Source: Sphingopyxis sp. GW247-27LB
Lineage (GTDB): Bacteria; Pseudomonadota; Alphaproteobacteria; Sphingomonadales; Sphingomonadaceae
Length of the DNA stretch: 64,000 nucleotides
Assembly: GCF_002277025.1 (NCBI RefSeq)
Contig: NZ_NIWD01000015.1
Span: 303,968 to 367,967 of the forward strand
Reading direction: 5' to 3'
Under the pieces are notes generated by a model. That model made no database searches. It was not told the origin of the DNA and saw only the letters and a program-made list of their open reading frames with translations. Made by a program: the position numbers and the translations under genes. Every line of letters starts with the position of its first letter. The first letter of the stretch is position 1. Positions 26,183 through 35,627 of the stretch are shown here, one piece after another.

Positions 26183-26220
26183 CAGATAAGGTCGTTGTCC
26201 TGAATGGTAGGGAAGTTGCA

Positions 26221-27000
26221 ATGGTTCAGCTTACACTTCCGAAGAACTCGAGAATAGTCAAAGGCAAGAATTATCCTGCCAGTCGCGCAGCTACGAGAGT
26301 GCGAAGAGTTCGGGTTTACCGATACGATCCGGACAGTAGCGAGAATCCACGGATCGACAGCTACGATGTCGATCTTGACTTGTGCGGGCCGATGGTTCTT
26401 GACGCTCTAATCACGATCAAGAACGACATCGACCAGACATTGACGTTCCGACGGTCCTGCCGCGAGGGCGTATGCGGATCCTGCGCAATGAATATCGATG
26501 GAAGCAATACGCTCGCCTGCACGAAAAGTATTTCGGATATCAAGGGCGATATCCGAATTTATCCGCTGCCGCATTTGGAAGTGGTCAAGGACCTCGTTCC
26601 AGACTTAACGCATTTTTATGCGCAATACGCAGAGATCAAACCCTGGCTCCAGACAGAAACGCCGCAACCAGAAAGGGAGTGGAAGCAAAGCCGCGACGAT
26701 AGAGAAAAGCTGGATGGTCTATATGAGTGCATATTGTGCGCCTGCTGCTCAACCTCATGCCCCAGCTACTGGTGGAACAGCGATCGATATCTCGGTCCGG
26801 CCGCATTGCTTCAAGCCTATCGATGGCTTGCCGACAGCCGTGACGAAGCGACCGGCGAGCGCTTGGATAATCTTGAGGACCCCTTCCGTCTTTACCGTTG
26901 CCACACGATCATGAACTGCGCACAAGCATGCCCCAAGGGGCTCAATCCGGCCAAGGCCATCGCTCAAGTCAAGTCGATGATGATTGAGCGCCAAGGCTAA
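26221..27000 (+). CDS. sdhB: Succinate dehydrogenase iron-sulfur subunit SdhB
   Basis: This 259-residue subunit carries the three Fe-S clusters between SdhA and quinone. The [2Fe-2S] ligands are in CREGVCGSCAMNIDG and NTLAC; the [4Fe-4S] and [3Fe-4S] ligands are in CILCACCSTSCPSYWWN and CHTIMNCAQACPKGLNP. It ends the sdhCDAB operon after a 38-nt gap. Confidence 0.95.
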   Translation: MVQLTLPKNSRIVKGKNYPASRAATRVRRVRVYRYDPDSSENPRIDSYDVDLDLCGPMVLDALITIKNDIDQTLTFRRSCREGVCGSCAMNIDGSNTLACTKSISDIKGDIRIYPLPHLEVVKDLVPDLTHFYAQYAEIKPWLQTETPQPEREWKQSRDDREKLDGLYECILCACCSTSCPSYWWNSDRYLGPAALLQAYRWLADSRDEATGERLDNLEDPFRLYRCHTIMNCAQACPKGLNPAKAIAQVKSMMIERQG

Positions 27001-27507
27001 CCGTCTGATTAGAAGGTCGCGGTCGTAGGCGGCTCCCAAGGCTGTCACGACTGGCAGACCGGCGGAAATCCGAGGAAGTTACCACCGGATCGCGGCAGCA
27101 CTCATGCGTTTCCGAGCCGTCCAGCACAATGGCGAACCATTCGGCCTGGATCTCTAATCACCCAGCGTTCGCCAAAACTTCTCGATATTCGAGACGCAGT
27201 CTCAACATACTCGGCCCACCCTGCTTTCCCCAACTGCATCATCTCAATCCGCCAGAACCAAGGCAAGCACGCTTGCTCGGATTGAGCAATGAATGATGTT
27301 TAATACATCAAAATACGATCTTCACATATTAGGTAATAACATGATACATCACTAAGCATATTCAGAACATGCAAGGCGCTCGGCAAACGAGCTGCCTCCA
27401 AGGTGGCGATCCCCAGCGGGATAGCCTTCGATCTGGAAGGCCCTGGATGACCCACACACGCTTCCTTCCCGGGAGGCGGTTGTTTCCATAGTTACGCGAG
27501 GTTGCAG
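27001..27507. other. Intergenic region between sdhB and a thiolase gene
   Basis: I find no credible gene in this 507-bp gap. Around 27285-27365 the sequence becomes strikingly AT-rich, with the inverted repeat TGATGT-TTAAT-ACATCA (27294-27310), and probably holds the promoter of the thiolase and the genes after it. No clear terminator for sdhB is visible. Confidence 0.4.
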
Positions 27508-28686
27508 ATGCCCAATACCAAGATCCAGGCAAACATCGTTGGTTGGGGGCATACGCCGTTCGGGAAACTTACCGGAGAGACAATCGAGGGCCTTATCGTC
27601 TCCGCAGCGAAGGAGGCAATTGGCCATGCGGGGATCGATCCGCGAGATATCGATGCCGTCTGGTTGGGCCATTTCAACTCCGGCATGGTTCCCGATGCGT
27701 TTTGCTCCTCACTGATTTTCGGCGCGCATGATGCGTTGCGCTTCAAACCGGCAACGCGGTGCGAGAATGCCTGCGCTTCGGGTTCGGCTGCGCTCTATGC
27801 AGCAATGGACGCAGTCCAGAGCGGCCGGATCAAGGTCGCGCTTGTCGTCGGGGCAGAGAAGATGACCGGGCTAGACACGGCAGGCGTTACGCGGGCGCTT
27901 TCCGGTGCCAGCTATCAGCCCGAAGAGGCCGATCTCTCGTTCCCAGCGATATTCGCGCAATTCGCCAAGGCCTATGCCGACCGGCATGGCGATCCGACCG
28001 AAGCCATGGCACGAATAGCGGTCAAGAACCATCGCAACGCGCTTTCAAACCCGCTTGCGCATCTGCGCAAGGAGATCGATCTTGAGTTCTGCCTGACGGC
28101 GTCCGATCGCAACCCCGTTATCGCCGCGCCGCTCAAAGTGACCGATTGCTCGCTCATTTCCGATGGTGCGGCTGCCGTGATCATCGCCCATCCGGATGTA
28201 GCACGCGGACTTGAGCGTGCGATTGGATTTCGTGCAGCCGAACAGGTCAACGACTTCCTTCCCATGGCCCGCAAGGATCTGGCCAGCTTCGAAGGGCCCC
28301 GCCTGGCGTTCGAGCGAGCCTATCGCGCTGCTGGAATTTCCGTGAATGACCTGGACTTCGCCGAAGTCCACGATTGCTTCACGATAGCCGAACTGCTGAG
28401 CCTTGAAGCTATGGGCCTTTGTCAGCCAGGCGAAGCAATCCAGCTGGTGCACGAAGGGCAGACCGAACGTGGAGGCCGCTTGCCCGTCAACCTGTCGGGC
28501 GGACTCAAGGCAAAGGGCCACCCGGTCGGCGCGACGGGTGTGTCGATGCACGTCATCGCGGCCCGCCAGCTTTCCGGGAGTGCGGGGGACATGCAGGTCT
28601 CCGGCGCAAGTCTCGGTGCCTGCTTCAACATGGGCGGCGGCGCGGTGGCGAACTATGTCTCGATCCTCGAACCGCTCAAAGTGTAG
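27508..28686 (+). CDS. Thiolase-family acyl-CoA acetyltransferase (SCP2-like)
   Basis: This 392-residue thiolase-fold enzyme has the nucleophile Cys in RCENACASGSAALY, the acyl-CoA motif EVHDCFTIAELL with the catalytic His, and GLKAKGHPVGATGVS near the end. These are features of the SCP2/acetyl-CoA acetyltransferase branch rather than FadA/PhaA. Substrate not predictable. ATG 27508 has GAGG 7 nt upstream. It is separated from the other two thiolases by maeB. Confidence 0.87.
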   Translation: MPNTKIQANIVGWGHTPFGKLTGETIEGLIVSAAKEAIGHAGIDPRDIDAVWLGHFNSGMVPDAFCSSLIFGAHDALRFKPATRCENACASGSAALYAAMDAVQSGRIKVALVVGAEKMTGLDTAGVTRALSGASYQPEEADLSFPAIFAQFAKAYADRHGDPTEAMARIAVKNHRNALSNPLAHLRKEIDLEFCLTASDRNPVIAAPLKVTDCSLISDGAAAVIIAHPDVARGLERAIGFRAAEQVNDFLPMARKDLASFEGPRLAFERAYRAAGISVNDLDFAEVHDCFTIAELLSLEAMGLCQPGEAIQLVHEGQTERGGRLPVNLSGGLKAKGHPVGATGVSMHVIAARQLSGSAGDMQVSGASLGACFNMGGGAVANYVSILEPLKV

Positions 28687-28694
28687 GCACCGCC

Positions 28695-28850
28695 ATGGTC
28701 ATCGGTGCGATCATAGTCATCTCCATCTTGCTCCTAATGCTCTTCGTCGGCGCTACGATCGCAGGTGGGCGGGCGCATGACCGGCGGAACGCCGAGCTGG
28801 CTGCGCACGAGCGGCAACGCCAGATGCGCGACGGGGATTCGGTGCCTTGA
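28695..28850 (+). CDS. Small single-helix membrane protein (51 aa)
   Basis: The peptide begins MVIGAIIVISILLLMLFVGA, one strong transmembrane helix, followed by a basic/acidic tail (HDRRNAELAAHERQRQMRDG). The ATG lies 8 nt after the thiolase stop and the stop is at 28848-28850. No family is recognised. The coding pattern is convincing, though the gene is below usual annotation size. Confidence 0.5.
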   Translation: MVIGAIIVISILLLMLFVGATIAGGRAHDRRNAELAAHERQRQMRDGDSVP

Positions 28851-28970
28851 CGCAGGCCGTAACGACTTCGCTCCGCGGCGCAGAACTCCGCTAGCAAACT
28901 CGTAATGCCGGGACGCGTCGCCTGATTGCGCGGACGAGCCACAGCCAGACCATGGATAAGGAAAAATGAA

Positions 28971-31217
28971 ATGGGCGATACATCACTTGATCGCGAGGCG
29001 CTGGCCTTTCACTCCACCGGTCGCCCCGGCAAGATCGAGATTGTCGCGACCAAGCCCATGGCCACACAGCGCGATCTTGCGCTCGCTTATTCGCCCGGCG
29101 TAGCGGCGCCCGTCCATGCGATCGCCGCGAACCCGGACGCCGCGTATGATTATACCGCTAAAGGCAACCTGGTGGCCGTCATTACCAACGGCACTGCGAT
29201 CCTAGGCCTCGGGAATCTCGGGGCACTGGCTTCCAAGCCGGTGATGGAAGGCAAGGCGGTACTGTTCAAGCGCTTCGCCGACGTCGATTCCATCGATCTC
29301 GAACTCGCGACCGAAGACGTCGATCGCTTCATTTCCGCTGTGGAGCTGATGGAGCCGAGTTTCGGCGGGATCAATCTCGAGGACATCAAGGCACCCGAAT
29401 GCTTCATCATCGAGCAGACACTGCGCGAGCGCATGAACATTCCCGTTTTCCACGATGACCAGCACGGCACGGCGATTATCGCTGCGGCAGGCATCATCAA
29501 TGCCGCTTTTCTGACCGGACGCGACCTCAAGGATATCAAAATGGTCGTGAACGGTGCGGGGGCGGCGTCGATAGCCTGTACCGAACTCGCCAAGTCGCTC
29601 GGCGTGCGTCATGTCGTCATGTGCGACAGCAAGGGTGTGATCTACCAAGGCCGCAGCGAAGGCATGAACCAGTGGAAGTCGGCGCATGCCGCTGAAACGA
29701 AAGCCAGGACATTAGCCGACGCGATGAACGGTGCGGATCTGTTCCTCGGCCTGTCGGTTGCCGGGGCGGTCACGGCGGAAATGGTCGCTTCGATGGCGCC
29801 AAGTCCAATCATCTTCGCGCTGGCGAATCCGTCACCGGAAATCCAGCCCGAGATTGTGAAATCCGTTCGTGAGGACGCCATTATCGCGACAGGCCGTTCG
29901 GACTATCCCAACCAGATCAATAATGTTCTGGGCTTTCCCTATATCTTCCGGGGAGCGCTCGATGTGCGGGCAACCACGGTCAACGACGCCATGAAGGTAG
30001 CGGCTGCAAAAGCCATTGCCGAATTGGCGCGTCGGCGCGTTCCAGATGAGGTGGCTGTCGCCTATGGTGGCCGCGCCGGCAGCTTCGGTCCCGAATATAT
30101 CATTCCCACTCCATTCGATCCTCGCCTGATCGAAACGGTTCCAGCTGCCGTCGCACTGGCGGCGATGGAAACGGGCGTGGCCCGCCGACCGCTTGCCGAC
30201 CTCGCCGCGTATAGCCAGGCGCTGCGGGCACGATTGAACCCGACCACCGCTGTGCTGGCCTCTGCCCATGAGCGTGCTCGCTCACAGTCGACTCGCATGA
30301 TTTTTGCTGAAGCGGAGGAGGACACGGTCCTGAGGGCTGCGATTGCCTTTCAGGAAGAAGGCTACGGCAAGTCGATCCTGGTCGGCCATGACGACCGGGT
30401 GCGCGAGGGGCTTCAACGACTGGGCTGCGATGCCGCAGAATTCGAGATCCACAATGCACGGGTATCGCCCTTGATCCCCGACATGATCGAGCACCTTTAC
30501 AGCCGCCTCCAGCGCAAGGGCTATCTCTACCGGGACTGCGTGCGTCTCGTAAATCGAGATCGCAATGTGTTCGGCGCGCTGCTGCTTGAGCTCGGCGAGG
30601 GTGAGGCGATGATCACTGGCACGACGCGGCATTTCAGGCAGTCACTGGAACAGATCCGGCTCGTGCTGGACCCTGCCCAGGATCACATACCGTTCGGCCT
30701 TCATGTGCTTGTCGGCCGCAACAAGACTGTCTTTGTTGCAGACACCACCGTGAACGAACGTCCGTCGGCGGCCGACCTTGCCGATATCGCCGTGCAAACC
30801 GCTGAAATTGCCCGCCGGATGGGACACGACCCGCGCGTTGCCTTCTTGTCCTATTCCAATTTTGGAAACCCGCCGGGCGAATGGCTTGCAACATCCCGCG
30901 ACGCGGTTGCCCTCCTCGATACCCGCGGCACCGACTTCGAATATGAAGGCGAGATGTCCCCCGATGTCGCGCTGAACAATGAAATGAAGCGCTATTATCC
31001 CTTCAGCCGGCTGACCGCACCCGCCAATGTCCTGATCATGCCGGGTCTGCAATCGGCCAGCATCTCAGCCAAGCTGATCAAGGAACTCGCTGAGGGCGAT
31101 TCCCTCGGCCCGTTTCTGGTCGGTATGGAAAAGCCCGTGCAGATCGCAGGAATGACCTCAACAGTGTCAGACTTGGTCACTCTGGGCGTCTTGGCCGCCG
31201 CCGGGATCGTGCGCTGA
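28971..31217 (+). CDS. maeB: NADP-dependent malic enzyme with phosphotransacetylase-like domain
   Basis: This 748-residue MaeB-type enzyme decarboxylates malate to pyruvate with NADP. The malic domain (~1-430) shows LALAYSPGVAAPV, FHDDQHGTAIIAAAGIINA and MVVNGAGAASIACTELAK (nucleotide binding). The C-terminal ~320 residues resemble phosphotransacetylase (ARVSPLIPDMIEHLYSRL, AFLSYSNFGNPPGE) and are usually regulatory. ATG 28971 follows AAGGAAAAATGAA. With sdh, PckA and thiolases it suits growth on acids or fatty acids. Confidence 0.94.
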   Translation: MGDTSLDREALAFHSTGRPGKIEIVATKPMATQRDLALAYSPGVAAPVHAIAANPDAAYDYTAKGNLVAVITNGTAILGLGNLGALASKPVMEGKAVLFKRFADVDSIDLELATEDVDRFISAVELMEPSFGGINLEDIKAPECFIIEQTLRERMNIPVFHDDQHGTAIIAAAGIINAAFLTGRDLKDIKMVVNGAGAASIACTELAKSLGVRHVVMCDSKGVIYQGRSEGMNQWKSAHAAETKARTLADAMNGADLFLGLSVAGAVTAEMVASMAPSPIIFALANPSPEIQPEIVKSVREDAIIATGRSDYPNQINNVLGFPYIFRGALDVRATTVNDAMKVAAAKAIAELARRRVPDEVAVAYGGRAGSFGPEYIIPTPFDPRLIETVPAAVALAAMETGVARRPLADLAAYSQALRARLNPTTAVLASAHERARSQSTRMIFAEAEEDTVLRAAIAFQEEGYGKSILVGHDDRVREGLQRLGCDAAEFEIHNARVSPLIPDMIEHLYSRLQRKGYLYRDCVRLVNRDRNVFGALLLELGEGEAMITGTTRHFRQSLEQIRLVLDPAQDHIPFGLHVLVGRNKTVFVADTTVNERPSAADLADIAVQTAEIARRMGHDPRVAFLSYSNFGNPPGEWLATSRDAVALLDTRGTDFEYEGEMSPDVALNNEMKRYYPFSRLTAPANVLIMPGLQSASISAKLIKELAEGDSLGPFLVGMEKPVQIAGMTSTVSDLVTLGVLAAAGIVR

Positions 31218-31229
31218 GATTTCCGCAGC

Positions 31230-31535
31230 TCAGGCGCGTTTCCGGACAAATTCCGCACGAAGCACCAAGCCCTTGACCCCCTCGTAGCGGCAGTCGATCT
31301 CCTGGGGGTCGTCGGTCAGGCGAATGGACTTGATCAAAGTGCCGCGCTTGAGTGTCTGGCCCGCGCCCTTGACCTCAAGATCCTTGATCAAGGTCACCTG
31401 ATCGCCATCGGCCAGAAGATTGCCAACGGCATCTCGCACCTCGATCTGTCCCGCAGCACTGCGGCGTTCTGCAAGCTCGGCAGCCGGCATCCATTCGCCG
31501 GATTCTTCATCATAGACATATTCGTCGTCGCTCAT
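31230..31535 (-). CDS. PhnA/YjdM-family protein
   Basis: This 101-residue protein has the PhnA C-terminal SH3-like domain: VRDAVGNLLADGDQVTLIKDLEVKGAGQTLKRGT, then KSIRLTDDPQEIDCRYEGVKGLVL. The usual N-terminal zinc ribbon is replaced by an acidic YVYDEESGEWMPAAEL. The name phosphonoacetate hydrolase does not apply to this family; the function is unclear. Confidence 0.85.
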   Translation of the reverse strand: MSDDEYVYDEESGEWMPAAELAERRSAAGQIEVRDAVGNLLADGDQVTLIKDLEVKGAGQTLKRGTLIKSIRLTDDPQEIDCRYEGVKGLVLRAEFVRKRA

Positions 31536-31565
31536 CGCGGTTTCCTCAAAGATTTGATCGGCGTG

Positions 31566-32243
31566 TCAGGCTGCCAGGAGATCGCGCTCGATCAGCCATG
31601 TCCGCAGGGTCAGAAGCCCTGCGATTGACGCCGCCAACACAAGTGCGCCGCCATCGAGCGCCATCCAGGCGCTTGCTCCGGCGATGCCGCCCATCACGAA
31701 GGCCAACCAAAAGGATGCGTGCAAGCCGATCTGGCGGTGGTTTGTTCCGGCGCGGCCACCGGCCAGGGTTTCGCCAAAGCGAGCGAGCTGACCGGAGGGT
31801 GACAAGGCTTCCGGTAGTTCCGGATTGTCCCGATCGAATATGCAATGGACTCCGCCCATTGCCATTGCGAGCAGGATGGCCAGTGCAAACGCTTTCCCTT
31901 CCCTGAAGGCGCCATAAGCTGCCGCGAGCGCAAGTGCAGTCGCCAGCAGGATGACCATGCGCCGAAGCCGGGTGATCCGGTAGGTGCTCAGCGTGGTCAT
32001 GACGATACCGCCGAGAAAGCTCAGGACCATAGCGCACGCAAACAAGGCGAGAGGATATCCTCCTTGAAGATTGGCGCCCGGGGAGGTTAGGACGACGTGC
32101 CCGAAAGCCAGAACCCCGACCGCATCAACAAGGCCGGCAAGCGCCGCCAGCTGGACGAGTGCACGCACGGCCCTGCCAACTTCCAGCGAACTGGGGACGC
32201 GTCTTGCCTGATCGAGTCCGGTTATACTTTGCCTCTTACGCAT
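31566..32243 (-). CDS. DUF1275/YoaK-like membrane protein
   Basis: This 225-residue, roughly six-helix protein has LAALAGLVDAVGVLAFGHVVL followed by NLQGGYPLALF, resembling the DUF1275 (YoaK) opening AGxVDAxGFLxxG. The function is unknown. The first ~20 codons appear to be read from a thiolase 3-prime relic: the ATG at 32243 lies inside it, so the true ancestral start was probably further downstream. Confidence 0.7.
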   Translation of the reverse strand: MRKRQSITGLDQARRVPSSLEVGRAVRALVQLAALAGLVDAVGVLAFGHVVLTSPGANLQGGYPLALFACAMVLSFLGGIVMTTLSTYRITRLRRMVILLATALALAAAYGAFREGKAFALAILLAMAMGGVHCIFDRDNPELPEALSPSGQLARFGETLAGGRAGTNHRQIGLHASFWLAFVMGGIAGASAWMALDGGALVLAASIAGLLTLRTWLIERDLLAA

Positions 32244-32300
32244 GTGCTTCGGTAGACCTTCGATAATCAGTTCGAAACCCTGCCCGCTTCCAAAGCTTAC
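32228..32300 (-). pseudogene. Relic of a thiolase 3-prime end
   Basis: On the minus strand this reads SFGSGQGFELIIEGLP, matching the end of the thiolase at 33.8 kb (GGGQGIALIIERMP). DNA similarity to 33806-33875 is strong, with about one 1-nt gap, and continues past the stop of the intact gene (TTTGCCTCT in both). The indel removes the relic's own stop and joins its frame to the DUF1275 gene. A TAG lies just upstream in this frame. Confidence 0.65.
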
Positions 32301-32403
32301 CTATAGCTCCGGCGAACCTGCTCGACCATCGTAATGACATACCTATGAGGGTGATGCGCCAAGTTGGTCGGCGGCCTTCCGCCGCCAGAACACACGGTTG
32401 CAT

Positions 32404-33657
32404 TCAGATGCGCTCAATAATGATAGCTGGGGCCATTCCGCCAGCGGCGCACATCGTGATAAGTCCACGCTTCAAGTCTCGGCGTTCCAGTTCGTCGAGG
32501 ACCGTACCGATCAACATCGGTCCTGTCGCACCGATGGGGTGTCCGAGTGCACAGGCACCGCCATTGACATTAACCTTTTCACGATCGAGCTTGAGGTCTC
32601 GAATAAATTTCTCGGCCACGACGGCAAACGCTTCATTGACCTCCCACAAATCGATATCTTCGATACGCAGGCGTGCTTTCTCCAAGACACGCCTTGCTGC
32701 GGGCACGGGCGCGTTCAGCATAAGTGTGGGGCAATCGCCCATGTTTGCTGCCATCACGACGCGCGCACGAGCCTTCCAGCCATTGCGCGCGGCATAGTCA
32801 GGCGAGGCAAGCAGGATCGCGGAAGCACCATCGACTACGCCTGAACTGTTACCTGCATGGTGAATTGCCTGCCAAGTCAGGTCCGGGTATTTCTGATTTA
32901 TGAGCTGTCGGAATGTGGGTCCCCCGTCAGTCAGCGCAAAGTCCGCGACAGCCGCAAAGCTCGGTTTGAGCCCCGCCAGGATCTCGGCCGTAGTTTCCGG
33001 GCGTGGATACTCATCATGGTCCAGCGCAACAGTTCCGTCCGCGTTCAATACGCTGATAAGGCTCTGGGCGAAGCGACCCTCGCGGATAGCGGCATCGGCC
33101 CGCCGCTGGCTTTCCAATCCAAGCGCGTCAACGTCTTGGCGGCTGATGCCCTCCATTGCTGCGATGGCATCAGCGCAAACGCCTTGATGGGATTGGGGGT
33201 GTATTCTCTGAAGAGCGGGGTTGCCCGATCCCATTCCCAATGGACTATATCCGGCTGCCATCTCCTGGGCAGCAAGCTCAGCGTGGTAGGACATCATTTC
33301 GATGCCGCCAGCCACGACACATTCTGCCAAACCGGACATAATCTGGCCTGCTGCCAGATTTACGCTCGTAATTCCGCCGCCGCAGAAGCGGTCGAGTGTC
33401 ATGCCACTGGTCGTTTGGTCATAATCGGCCAGCAGCGCCGCCATCCGGCCAATATCGCCGCCCTGCTTGCCTTTCTGATTGCTGGTCGAGATGATCACAT
33501 CATCAACCTCAGACGTTTCGAGGTCATTGCGCTCAGCAAGCGCTTTCAGCACTGTCGCTCCGAGATGCTGGGGGTGAAAGTGCAAAAGCGCACCTTTGCC
33601 CGGCTTTCCTATGCCGCGAGGTGTCCGAACGGCGTCGATAATATAGGCTGTGCTCAC
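32404..33657 (-). CDS. Acetyl-CoA C-acyltransferase (FadA-like thiolase)
   Basis: This 417-residue thiolase catalyses the thiolytic step of beta-oxidation or its reverse. Catalytic elements are LDRFCGGGITSVNLAA (acyl Cys), EVNEAFAVVAEKF, GGACALGHPIGATG (His) and the C-terminal MCAAGGMAPAIIIERI (Cys base). It sits head-to-tail with a second thiolase, both on the minus strand. Confidence 0.9.
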   Translation of the reverse strand: MSTAYIIDAVRTPRGIGKPGKGALLHFHPQHLGATVLKALAERNDLETSEVDDVIISTSNQKGKQGGDIGRMAALLADYDQTTSGMTLDRFCGGGITSVNLAAGQIMSGLAECVVAGGIEMMSYHAELAAQEMAAGYSPLGMGSGNPALQRIHPQSHQGVCADAIAAMEGISRQDVDALGLESQRRADAAIREGRFAQSLISVLNADGTVALDHDEYPRPETTAEILAGLKPSFAAVADFALTDGGPTFRQLINQKYPDLTWQAIHHAGNSSGVVDGASAILLASPDYAARNGWKARARVVMAANMGDCPTLMLNAPVPAARRVLEKARLRIEDIDLWEVNEAFAVVAEKFIRDLKLDREKVNVNGGACALGHPIGATGPMLIGTVLDELERRDLKRGLITMCAAGGMAPAIIIERI

Positions 33658-33813
33658 TTGCGATGCTCCTGATTCAGATTGTTTTTTGCTGAAAGGCCGA
33701 TCCGCGCCGGAACCGACGGACGCATGAGTCAGGGCGGTGCTTCTCCAAGCCTCTCGACACTACCAATTGGGGAGCGACACCATGTCTGAGCTAGGCCGGG
33801 CATCTTTTGCCTC

Positions 33814-35010
33814 TCACCCATGTGCTTGCGGCATACGTTCGATGATCAGCGCGATGCCCTGCCCGCCGCCGATGCACATTGTCACCAGACCATAGCGTCC
33901 GCCGATGCGTTCCAGTTCATGGAGCGCCTTGATCGTGATAATCGCACCTGTCGCGCCGACCGGGTGACCAAGGCCGATCCCGCTACCGTTCGGATTGACC
34001 TTCTCAGGCGGAAAATCGAGCAGCTTGGCAACAGCACAGGCTTGGGCCGCGAAAGCTTCATTCGCTTCGATCACCTCGATCTGATCTAGTGATAGGCCCG
34101 CGCGCTGGAGGGCGATGGGAACCGCTTCAACCGGCCCGAGGCCCATGACCTCGGGCGCGACACCAGCATGCCCCCAGGCCACCACACGGGCTCTCGGCGT
34201 GAGACCGCGTGCCTCGGCAGCAGCAGCAGACGCCAGAACCAACGCGGCTCCGGCATCGTTGATGCCGCTAGCGTTGCCGGCCGTCACCGTGCCGCCATCT
34301 TTGCGGAAAAGAGGCTTCAGGCCTGCAAGTGCTGCTTCTGACACATCGGGTCGAACATGTTCGTCAACCTTGAACAGGTAAGTGCCATTCCTGCTTTTAA
34401 CTTCGACTGGTACGATCTGATCGCGAAAGCGGTCTTCTCGCTGGGCAACAGATCCGCGCCGATGGCTTTCGGCCGCCAAGGCATCCTGCTGCTCTCGCGT
34501 TATACCATAGCGATCAGCCATGTTCTCGGCCGTCACACCCATGTGACCAGCGCCGAAGGGATCGTGGAGAATGGCGTTCATCGCATCGATCATCGCTTCA
34601 TCGCCCATGCGCCGACCCCAACGCATGGATTTTGTGACGTAGGGCGACTGGCTCATGCTTTCGACCCCGCCGGCAACCGCAATGTCGCATTCGCCAAGAG
34701 CAATCATCTGCGCTGCAGAAATAACGGCCTGAACGCTCGATCCGCACAGACGGTTGAGCGTGAGTGCCGGGGTCTTGTCGGGAATCCCGGCAGCGATCGC
34801 GGAAATGCGTGAGACATACGCGTCGCGCGGTTCACTCTGAATGACCTGGCCAAGCACGACATGGCCGACGTCCGCGGGCTCGATCCCGGCCCGCTTTATC
34901 GCTTCGGCAATGACGATGCGTCCGAGCTCCCAAGGGGCAACATCTTTGAGACTACCCCCAAAATCGCCAATGGCGGTACGCGCACCCGACAAGATTACGA
35001 CGTCGTGCAA
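33814..35010 (-). CDS. Acetyl-CoA acetyltransferase (PhaA/BktB-like thiolase)
   Basis: This 398-residue thiolase has all active-site blocks: LNRLCGSSVQAVISAAQ, EANEAFAAQACAV, NPNGSGIGLGHPVGATG and MCIGGGQGIALIIER. The N-terminus MHDVVILSGARTAIGDFGGSL is typical of acetoacetyl-CoA thiolases used in butanoate or PHA metabolism. Its extreme 3-prime end is duplicated as a relic at 32.2 kb. Confidence 0.92.
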   Translation of the reverse strand: MHDVVILSGARTAIGDFGGSLKDVAPWELGRIVIAEAIKRAGIEPADVGHVVLGQVIQSEPRDAYVSRISAIAAGIPDKTPALTLNRLCGSSVQAVISAAQMIALGECDIAVAGGVESMSQSPYVTKSMRWGRRMGDEAMIDAMNAILHDPFGAGHMGVTAENMADRYGITREQQDALAAESHRRGSVAQREDRFRDQIVPVEVKSRNGTYLFKVDEHVRPDVSEAALAGLKPLFRKDGGTVTAGNASGINDAGAALVLASAAAAEARGLTPRARVVAWGHAGVAPEVMGLGPVEAVPIALQRAGLSLDQIEVIEANEAFAAQACAVAKLLDFPPEKVNPNGSGIGLGHPVGATGAIITIKALHELERIGGRYGLVTMCIGGGQGIALIIERMPQAHG

Positions 35011-35096
35011 AACGATTCCTTTTCGACACCAGACGCCCGGGAACGGGGGCGGATAGGGGAAGCGCCAACGGCCTCGGTGAGGGTCGGCGGCTTATG

Positions 35097-35300
35097 TCAG
35101 TGCAACAGCGGTTTGGGCATTTCGAGCAACCCGACCGCGAGGGACTGGGCATTGGCGAAGTCTGCCGCATAGAAGACCTTGCCGGAGTTGCCGCCGAGAT
35201 GGACGCGCTCGAGCATGGCCACGTCGGCCCGGAACGTGCTCGCCGAGTAGCCTTCACGGAAGGTCATGATCAGTTTGGGCGTATAGGGCTTTATCGTCAT
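35097..35300 (-). pseudogene. Truncated SulP-type transporter gene (N-terminus only)
   Basis: The first ~27 residues, opening MTIKPYTPKLI and ending TFRADV, are what I recall as the start of SulP-family anion transporters, which continue into membrane helices. Here the frame instead passes into an unrelated AMLERVHLGGNSGKVFYAAD segment and stops at residue 67; no helix remains. The tail resembles the end of a medium-chain oxidoreductase, but this is uncertain. The ATG overlaps the upstream XRE stop (ATGA), as expected for an intact XRE-SulP pair. I read it as a deletion remnant. Confidence 0.6.
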
Positions 35301-35617
35301 CGCTCAGCCTCTTGGCCTTCCGCCTTGTCATAGAGAATTGACTGAACCCGGCCGCGCGCCTTGCCGGCGGTCGATTCGCATAACCGCACCCCTCTCCCGA
35401 CACCGGTGCTGGGCGCATTCTCGCCAAGCAGTTCGATGCCTGCCCCCTCAAGGGCGGTGATGACCTTGACCAAGGTGTCGACGACGCCGCGCACCTGGCC
35501 GTCCGATGACTCCATGCGCTGGATGGTCGGCAGGGAAAGCCCGGCCAGTTCCGCCAGCTGGCGCTGGTCGAGGCCGAGAAGGGCGCGCGCTGCCCGCATT
35601 TGCTGCGACGTGATCAT
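35297..35617 (-). CDS. XRE-family regulator, paralogue of the EHR regulator
   Basis: This 106-residue protein has MRAARALLGLDQRQLAELAGL, then SLPTIQRMESSDGQVRGVVD, and in the tail AGIELLGENA and GRGVRL. Identity with the 23.1-kb regulator runs over the whole domain and tail. ATG 35617 has CGGAG 5 nt upstream. It is followed by the SulP remnant, so it may now regulate only itself or act in trans on the EHR operon. Confidence 0.83.
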   Translation of the reverse strand: MITSQQMRAARALLGLDQRQLAELAGLSLPTIQRMESSDGQVRGVVDTLVKVITALEGAGIELLGENAPSTGVGRGVRLCESTAGKARGRVQSILYDKAEGQEAER

Positions 35618-35627
35618 AGGAACTCCG

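Noticed and set aside
27244..27310. AT-rich block with TGATGT/ACATCA as an origin or attachment site
   Set aside because: A single 6-bp dyad and AT-richness are more simply a promoter region; no iterons, DnaA-box cluster or integrase is near.
35097..35300. Treating the 67-aa frame as an intact small protein
   Set aside because: Its start is the conserved SulP opening, yet no transmembrane helix follows, so a truncated gene explains it better.
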